From positions 9,156 to 19,074 of the forward strand of contig DPMS01000431.1 of NCBI GenBank assembly GCA_003541285.1: DNA of 9,919 nucleotides, in the 5' to 3' direction. Both the position numbers and the translations under genes were made by a program. Under the pieces are notes generated by a model that saw nothing but the letters and a program-made list of their open reading frames with translations, was not told where the DNA came from and made no database searches. Shown piece after piece: positions 6,207 to 9,919 of this stretch (positions within the stretch are counted from its first letter, which is position 1; every line of letters begins with the position of its first letter). The stretch comes from Actinomycetota bacterium (GTDB lineage: Bacteria; Actinomycetota; Actinomycetes; Streptosporangiales; Streptosporangiaceae).

Positions 6207-7832
6207 CTAGCGTGGCTGTGGGGCGGCCGGCTCTGGTTCGGGCGTGGTGGCGCTGGGGGCCGGGCCGGCGCCGGTGATACCGGGCCCCGCGGGCGGGCGG
6301 GAGGGCATCACGGCCAGGGCGAGCACCACTCCGGCGGCTGCCACGACTGCTCCGGTCCGCAGCCCGAGATCCATGCCGCTCATGAACGCGGTGCGCGCCA
6401 GGTGTGCCAGCGCGGCCCCGAGGTAACCGCCGAGGTTCCCGGCCACCGCCAGGGCGCCGCCCAGGGACCCGAGGATGAGGCGCATCGCCGGGGCCGGGAT
6501 GTGGTAGCCGGCCAGGGCGCCGGTCATCTGGTCCTGGTAGCGGGTGGCGAGCAGGCTGCCGATCACCGCCACTCCCAGCGCCCCGCCGACCTGGAGGAAT
6601 GTCCCGTTCGTGGCCGAGCCCACGCCGGTGTGCTCCTGCGGCAGCGAGCCCATGACCGAGGCGGTCGCGCACGGCATGGCCAGCCCGGCGCCGACTCCCA
6701 GCAGGATCATGCCGGGCAGGGTATCGAGGTAGGACGACCCGGTCGTGGCCGTCGAGAGCTGCCACAGCCCGGCGGCGATGACCAGCAGGCCGGCCGCCAG
6801 GGTGAGCTTGCTGCCGGCCAGCCGCACAGCGTACGCCGACAGGGGGGCGATGACGGCGATCGCAGCCGCCGCGGGAATGACCCGCAGCCCGGCCTGAAGG
6901 GCGGTATAGCCCAGCTCGAACTGAAGGAACTGCGTCAGCACGAACAGCGAGCCGATCAGGCCGAACGTGACCAGGCCCACCGATGTGATCGCGCCGGAGA
7001 AACGCCGGTTACGGAAGAAGGAAAGGTCAAGCATCGGGTGGGAACTGCGCAGCTCCCACACCGTGAACAGGCCCAGCACCGCGACTCCGGCCAGGCCGGC
7101 CCCGATCACCAGGGCCGACGACCAGCCATGGGCCGGGGCCTCGATGATCGCCCAGAGCACCAGCCCCAGCCCGGAGGTGGACAGCAGCGCGCCGGCCAGG
7201 TCGGGCCGCTTGGCTGCCGGGTTCTTCGAGTCCGGGACCAGCGGGATGGCGCAGGCCAGGCCGGCCGCCGCGACCGGGACGTTGATCAGGAAGACCGATC
7301 CCCACCAGAAATGGGCAAGGAGCAGGCCACCCACGATCGGGCCGAGCGCGACCCCGATCCCGCTGGTCGCTGCCCACAGCCCGATCGCCCGCTGCCGTTC
7401 CCCCGGATCGCGGAAGGCATCGGTGATGATCGACAGCGTCGAGGGCATCATCATCGCGGCGCCGATGCCCATGAACGCGCGGGCGGCGATGAGCATGCCG
7501 ACCGACCCCGAGAAGGCCGCCCAGGCTGATCCGGCGGCAAATGTCACCAGTCCGGCACCGAACACCCGCTTGCGGCCGATCCGGTCCGCCAGGCTGCCCA
7601 TGACCAGCAGCAGGCCCGCGAAGACGATGACGTAGGCGTCGACGATCCACTGCAACTGGCTGTCGGTGGCATGCAGGTCCCGTACCAGCGTGGGGAGGGC
7701 GACGTTCAGGACTGTGCTGTCGAGGTTGACGATGAGCAGCGCGACGCACAGAACCGCAAGGGCGAGCCAGCGGCGTGGGGCTGACCCACCTCCGGTCGCA
7801 GGGGCCGGCGATGTCCGGCTCTGGGTGGTCAC
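6207..7832 (-). CDS. DHA2-family MFS multidrug efflux permease (541 aa, about 14 TM)
   Basis: This is a proton-driven exporter of the major facilitator superfamily, drug:H+ antiporter-2 type (EmrB/QacA-like). Motif D1 LDSTVLNVALP is at 37-47, motif A GSLADRIGRKRVF at 79-91, motif B AARAFMGIGAAMMMP at 116-130, and motif C with G160-x3-GP-x2-GG at 160-169. The length and the series of hydrophobic segments to about residue 505 fit 14 helices, followed by a Pro-rich hydrophilic tail. The start is GTG 7832; the site before it (GGAACG) is weak, but the N-terminus has the usual short polar lead before helix 1. No TetR or MarR regulator is adjacent. Substrate is unknown; antibiotics, dyes or a metabolite are all possible. 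It is transcribed away from the tcp operon and lies between the two leader repeats, which suggests cargo. Confidence 0.93.
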   Translation of the reverse strand: MTTQSRTSPAPATGGGSAPRRWLALAVLCVALLIVNLDSTVLNVALPTLVRDLHATDSQLQWIVDAYVIVFAGLLLVMGSLADRIGRKRVFGAGLVTFAAGSAWAAFSGSVGMLIAARAFMGIGAAMMMPSTLSIITDAFRDPGERQRAIGLWAATSGIGVALGPIVGGLLLAHFWWGSVFLINVPVAAAGLACAIPLVPDSKNPAAKRPDLAGALLSTSGLGLVLWAIIEAPAHGWSSALVIGAGLAGVAVLGLFTVWELRSSHPMLDLSFFRNRRFSGAITSVGLVTFGLIGSLFVLTQFLQFELGYTALQAGLRVIPAAAAIAVIAPLSAYAVRLAGSKLTLAAGLLVIAAGLWQLSTATTGSSYLDTLPGMILLGVGAGLAMPCATASVMGSLPQEHTGVGSATNGTFLQVGGALGVAVIGSLLATRYQDQMTGALAGYHIPAPAMRLILGSLGGALAVAGNLGGYLGAALAHLARTAFMSGMDLGLRTGAVVAAAGVVLALAVMPSRPPAGPGITGAGPAPSATTPEPEPAAPQPR

Positions 7833-7920
7833 CGTTCCAGTCCACTGCTGGCCTGCGGGTCAGGCCAGGGCCGGAGGGCCCGGTCAGTGGTCCCGTCACA
7901 GTCCCGCTCCGGGTGAGCCG

Positions 7921-7938
7921 GCTGGGAGGTGTGTGATC
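7921..7938 (+). repeat. 18-bp direct repeat, first copy
   Basis: GCTGGGAGGTGTGTGATC occurs here and again at 8134-8151 without mismatch. Both copies lie in the intergenic region between the exporter and the tcpC leader. The flanks are only loosely similar. A binding site for a regulator or a remnant of a small duplication are both possible. Confidence 0.6.
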
Positions 7939-8133
7939 CCCGGGGTTCGAGGCGCCCACCGGTGGCCACGCCCCGAGCCGCACCGGCTTGCATCTGTGAC
8001 CTGCGGTGCAAGGTAGGCGTCAAGGCGAGTGCAACACAGACGTCCGGGCTGGCGGCGCACGCTTGTGCTGCGGTTCCCGCCAGGGAAGCCGCTGGGGCCA
8101 GCGACCGGAGGGCGCCACGTCATACGGGAGTCA

Positions 8134-8151
8134 GCTGGGAGGTGTGTGATC
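8134..8151 (+). repeat. 18-bp direct repeat, second copy
   Basis: This is an exact match to 7921-7938, offset by 213 bases (a multiple of three, so both read W-E-V-C-D in the same open frame). It lies about 95 bases before leader repeat copy B. Confidence 0.6.
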
Positions 8152-8384
8152 TGGGTGGTTACCCGGCGTCCGCATCTGGCGAAGGCCTCATCACAATGTC
8201 ATCACCACCGGGCGGCCCGGGGGTCGGCGGCTCCGATCATTCGCGGTGCCGTTACGGGCGAAATATGTCCAGGTCAATGCCGATGTCCGAAGCGTCTTCA
8301 GAACAGCACACAGCGTCACTGCAGGTCCGGTGGCCGACACGCCACGCGCTCACAGGCGCCAAAGGGCTCCCCGAGCACCGCGTT

Positions 8385-8477
8385 ATGGCGCAGAATGGTC
8401 CACAGATGGACACGGAGAGCACCGCAACTCATTGCTGCGCGTGCGCAGGATCTGGGCGGAGGTGCGATGGTTCGTAG
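8385..8477 (+). CDS. Possible 30-aa Cys-rich peptide overlapping the tcpC start
   Basis: ATG 8385 opens a 30-codon frame, MAQNGPQMDTESTATHCCAC and ten more residues with one further Cys, ending at TAG 8475-8477. It overlaps the first 11 bases of tcpC in another frame, an arrangement that would allow translational coupling. Copy A keeps the same start, length, stop and all four Cys (5496-5588). However, no ribosome binding site is seen, and of seven differing codons about five change the amino acid, so selection on the peptide is not shown. Confidence 0.25.
   Translation: MAQNGPQMDTESTATHCCACAGSGRRCDGS
8458..8462 (+). promoter_or_regulatory. Ribosome binding site that fixes the tcpC start
   Basis: GGAGG ends 4 bases before ATG 8467. 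The open frame extends far upstream to 8029, but the upstream codons are Arg-rich and unlike the protein. The same GGAGG-TGCG-ATG is preserved in leader copy A. This supports 8467 as the start. Confidence 0.65.
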
Positions 8478-9471
8478 GTCAACCGTTGATCGCAGTCCGC
8501 AACCAGTTGTGTACGGCGCGGACTATGCTGCGGGGACCGGGGACCTGGCGCCAGGTGGCGGGAGAACCCGGGCCCGGTCCGCTGCGGGCTGGCGTGGCGC
8601 CGGTGGGCGCTGGCTGGTCTGGGTCCTGCGGGTCGTGGTCTGGCTGGTGCTGCTTGTCGTCGGCTACCGCGGTGTGATGGCCATCGTGCTCGGGGAGACG
8701 CCCGCCAGCCGTCCTGCGCCCGCGCACGCCACTGCGGCCAGCACCTTCCCGACCGATCTCGCCAGTGCTTTCGCGTACCAGTTCGGGCAGGTGTACCTGA
8801 ACGCGAGCCCGGCCACCGCCGGCCGGCGTGCGACCCAGCTGGCCGCCTTCCTGCCGCAAGGCGCCGACCCGCAGCTCGGCTGGGACGGAACCGGGTCACT
8901 GCAACTGCAGTCTGAGCAGGTCGCCGGGATCAGGGTCACCGACCAGCACCATGCTGTGGTGACCCTGCTCGCGCGGGTCAACGGCCAGCTGATGGAACTG
9001 GCCGTGCCGGTCTACTATTCGGCCGGCGCGCTGACCGTTTCCGGGGAGCCTGCCTGGCTGCCTGCGCCGCCCCGGGCCACGGTGCCGACCGCGTCACCTG
9101 CCAACACCGATGCGGCCACGCAGGCCGAGCTGATGAGCCAGCTGCCCGCCTTCTTCCAGGCCTATGCCAGTGGCAACCAGGTCACCCTCGGCCGTTTCCT
9201 TGCCCCCGGCACGCAGGTGACCGGCCTGGGCGGGGCCGCGGCATTCGGCTCACTGACCGGGGTGATAGTGCCCAACGGCGGGGCGACCCGTCATGTGGTC
9301 GCGACCGTTGTGTGGCGAATCCCGGTGCCGGGCGGCACGGCCGGCCCGGCCGCGAAAGGCCCGCCGTCCGCGGGGCTGGAGATGAGCTATGCGCTGACGA
9401 TCGTAAAGGTCAGCGGAAGCTGGTATGTGAGCCACGTAGCCGCTTCCCTTCAGGCCGCGGGGCCGCCATGA
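8467..9471 (+). CDS. tcpC: TcpC-like conjugal transfer protein (334 aa)
   Basis: TcpC proteins are the VirB8-like bitopic component of Gram-positive conjugation machines such as pCW3 and Tn916, linking the membrane channel to its other subunits. Here a basic cytoplasmic N-terminus (1-47) leads to one transmembrane helix at about 49-72 (LVWVLRVVVWLVLLVVGYRG). After a Pro/Ala linker come two regions of about 100 residues, 95-200 and 215-330, that fit the two NTF2-like domains of the family: FAYQFGQVYLNASP and LPAFFQAYASGNQVTLGRFL are typical helices, and SYALTIVKVSGSWYVSHV is the closing strand pair. The length is close to the 359 aa of pCW3 TcpC. It is followed in order by TcpD-like and TcpE genes, which supports the assignment. 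Family placement is by pattern, not by search. Confidence 0.85.
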   Translation: MVRRSTVDRSPQPVVYGADYAAGTGDLAPGGGRTRARSAAGWRGAGGRWLVWVLRVVVWLVLLVVGYRGVMAIVLGETPASRPAPAHATAASTFPTDLASAFAYQFGQVYLNASPATAGRRATQLAAFLPQGADPQLGWDGTGSLQLQSEQVAGIRVTDQHHAVVTLLARVNGQLMELAVPVYYSAGALTVSGEPAWLPAPPRATVPTASPANTDAATQAELMSQLPAFFQAYASGNQVTLGRFLAPGTQVTGLGGAAAFGSLTGVIVPNGGATRHVVATVVWRIPVPGGTAGPAAKGPPSAGLEMSYALTIVKVSGSWYVSHVAASLQAAGPP

Positions 9472-9538
9472 TCGCAGCTCCGATGGCTGAACGGGTCAGC
9501 CGCCCAGAAGCAATCCCCCCATACCGCGGAGTAGACCG

Positions 9539-9796
9539 ATGTCGTTCCATGCAATGATCGCGGCGGCTCCCCTGGCGTTGAGCACGTCCGGCCTCGTTAG
9601 CTACTTGCAGGGCCTTTTCGGGCCGCTCTTCCTGGGGATCGTCGGTATTGTGGCGCTCTTCTTCTTGTTCACTCGCGAGATAATCCGGTTCGTGCAGTTC
9701 ATCGTCCTCGCAGTCGCGATCGCCGTGGTCTTCTACACGCCGAGTATCGTGCAAACCCTGGCCCAGGGCATCGCGAAGGCGCTGGGCGTCCACTGA
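9539..9796 (+). CDS. TcpD-like small membrane protein of the transfer operon (85 aa)
   Basis: ATG 9539 follows GGAG (9528-9531) by 7 bases, 67 bases after the tcpC stop. The product has an Ala/Ser-rich start and two hydrophobic helices at about 28-45 (GPLFLGIVGIVALFFLF) and 50-67 (RFVQFIVLAVAIAVVFYT) joined by the charged turn TREI, then a short tail ending KALGVH. Two-helix proteins of this size lie between TcpC and TcpE in actinobacterial conjugation clusters and are thought to be part of the membrane channel; TcpD is the usual label. The sequence alone is too short and hydrophobic to prove that name, so the position in the operon is the main evidence. Confidence 0.8.
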   Translation: MSFHAMIAAAPLALSTSGLVSYLQGLFGPLFLGIVGIVALFFLFTREIIRFVQFIVLAVAIAVVFYTPSIVQTLAQGIAKALGVH

Positions 9797-9827
9797 ACCT
9801 CCGCTCCAGCGGAAGGAGATTCGACTG

Positions 9828-9919
9828 GTGGAGCTGCCCACCTATACCAGCATCTGGCGGATCGAGAAACGGCTGTACAAGCTGTACGATTTCCGGCTGC
9901 CGATGCCCTTGCCGGTGGG
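9828..9919 (+). CDS. tcpE: Start of a TcpE-family conjugal transfer protein (truncated by the window)
   Basis: GTG 9828 lies 9 bases after AAGGAG (9813-9818) and 31 bases after the preceding stop. The 30 visible codons read MELPTYTSIWRIEKRLYKLY followed by DFRLPMPLPV. The pattern of a short N-terminus, an I-W-R-I-E-K-x-L-Y-x-L/I-Y-D-x-x-L-P-x-P segment and then, presumably, two helices is characteristic of TcpE-family membrane proteins of conjugative elements. The rest, including the membrane helices, lies beyond the window. A VirB4-like ATPase gene would be expected next. Confidence 0.8.
   Translation, partial: MELPTYTSIWRIEKRLYKLYDFRLPMPLPV

Larger units (their letters stand above)
7833..8244. 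other. Divergent intergenic region without a convincing gene
   Basis: These 412 bases separate the exporter (leftward) from the tcpC leader (rightward). Several open frames cross it on both strands, as expected at this GC content, but none has a ribosome binding site together with a plausible protein composition. It holds an 18-bp direct repeat and a short hairpin, CCGGG-CGG-CCCGG (8208-8220). Promoters for the exporter and for the tcp operon should lie here or in the following leader, but no clear -35/-10 pair was found. Confidence 0.6.
8245..8521 (+). repeat. Leader repeat, copy B (upstream of intact tcpC)
   Basis: This is the partner of 5358-5632. About 220 bases of it precede the tcpC start and the remaining 55 cover its first 18 codons. 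Conserved blocks include CAGGCGCCAAAGGGCTCCC and TTATGGCGCAGAATGGTCCA. Blocks of perfect conservation alternate with variable patches, which suggests functional parts (promoter, RNA structure or a small ORF) rather than a very recent duplication. Confidence 0.9.

Noticed and set aside
6018..7529. 503-codon plus-strand open frame opposite the MFS gene
   Set aside because: It is rich in Gly, Gln, Arg and His with no hydrophobic core, as expected from antisense of a membrane-protein gene. Only its first part (6047-6165) is of interest, as tcpC relic.
7027..7983. 318-codon minus-strand open frame overlapping the MFS start
   Set aside because: It overlaps the exporter in another frame and has the Arg/Pro/Gly composition of an out-of-frame reading.
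7929..8477. 182-codon plus-strand open frame before tcpC
   Set aside because: No ribosome binding site at a usable distance, irregular composition, and in leader copy A the frame is not preserved over its length. Only the last 30 codons are kept as a possible small peptide.
5358..8521. Composite transposon or insertion sequence around the exporter
   Set aside because: The repeats are direct and about 275 bp, contain tcpC leader sequence, and carry no transposase, terminal inverted repeats or visible target duplication.

Overview
This window comes from a high-GC Gram-positive (actinobacterial) chromosome or a large element integrated in one. Coding third positions are almost all G or C, GTG starts are frequent, and the recognisable families (a very long CtpH/CtpI-type P-type ATPase, a minimal GntR repressor, a DHA2 drug-efflux permease and Tcp-type conjugation proteins) are typical of filamentous actinomycetes. 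No ribosomal RNA, tRNA, CRISPR array, integrase or transposase is visible.

Layout. Positions 1-102 hold the C-terminal end of an upstream gene, possibly a PIN-domain ribonuclease. After a 172-bp intergenic stretch with a 16-bp inverted repeat comes a two-gene unit on the plus strand: a 94-aa membrane protein (275-559) and a 1483-aa cation-transporting P-type ATPase (585-5036). The ATPase carries the P2A (SERCA-like) cation-site residues in its C-terminal half and a catalytically dead ATPase-like copy in its N-terminal half. A 76-aa GntR regulator (5026-5256, minus strand) converges on it with an 11-bp overlap.

Positions 5358-6165 are a decayed copy of the leader and start of a tcpC-like gene. 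It is interrupted by about 410 bp that contain a perfect 19-bp palindrome and a small membrane-protein ORF. A 541-aa DHA2-family MFS exporter follows on the minus strand (6207-7832), then a 412-bp divergent intergenic region with no convincing gene. A second copy of the roughly 275-bp leader (8245-8521) leads directly into an intact tcpC (8467-9471), a small TcpD-like membrane protein (9539-9796) and the start of tcpE (9828 to the window edge).

Interpretation. tcpC-tcpD-tcpE is the start of a conjugation (type IV secretion) operon, so the window probably lies in or at the edge of an integrative conjugative element or conjugative plasmid. The exporter, and perhaps the ATPase unit with its GntR regulator, would be cargo. 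The two tcpC leaders flanking the exporter suggest that the exporter segment arrived by a duplication or recombination event that left a broken tcpC start on the far side. The most unusual features are the pseudo-ATPase half of the P-type ATPase, the duplicated leader with the broken tcpC, and the palindrome plus small ORFs inside that broken copy.
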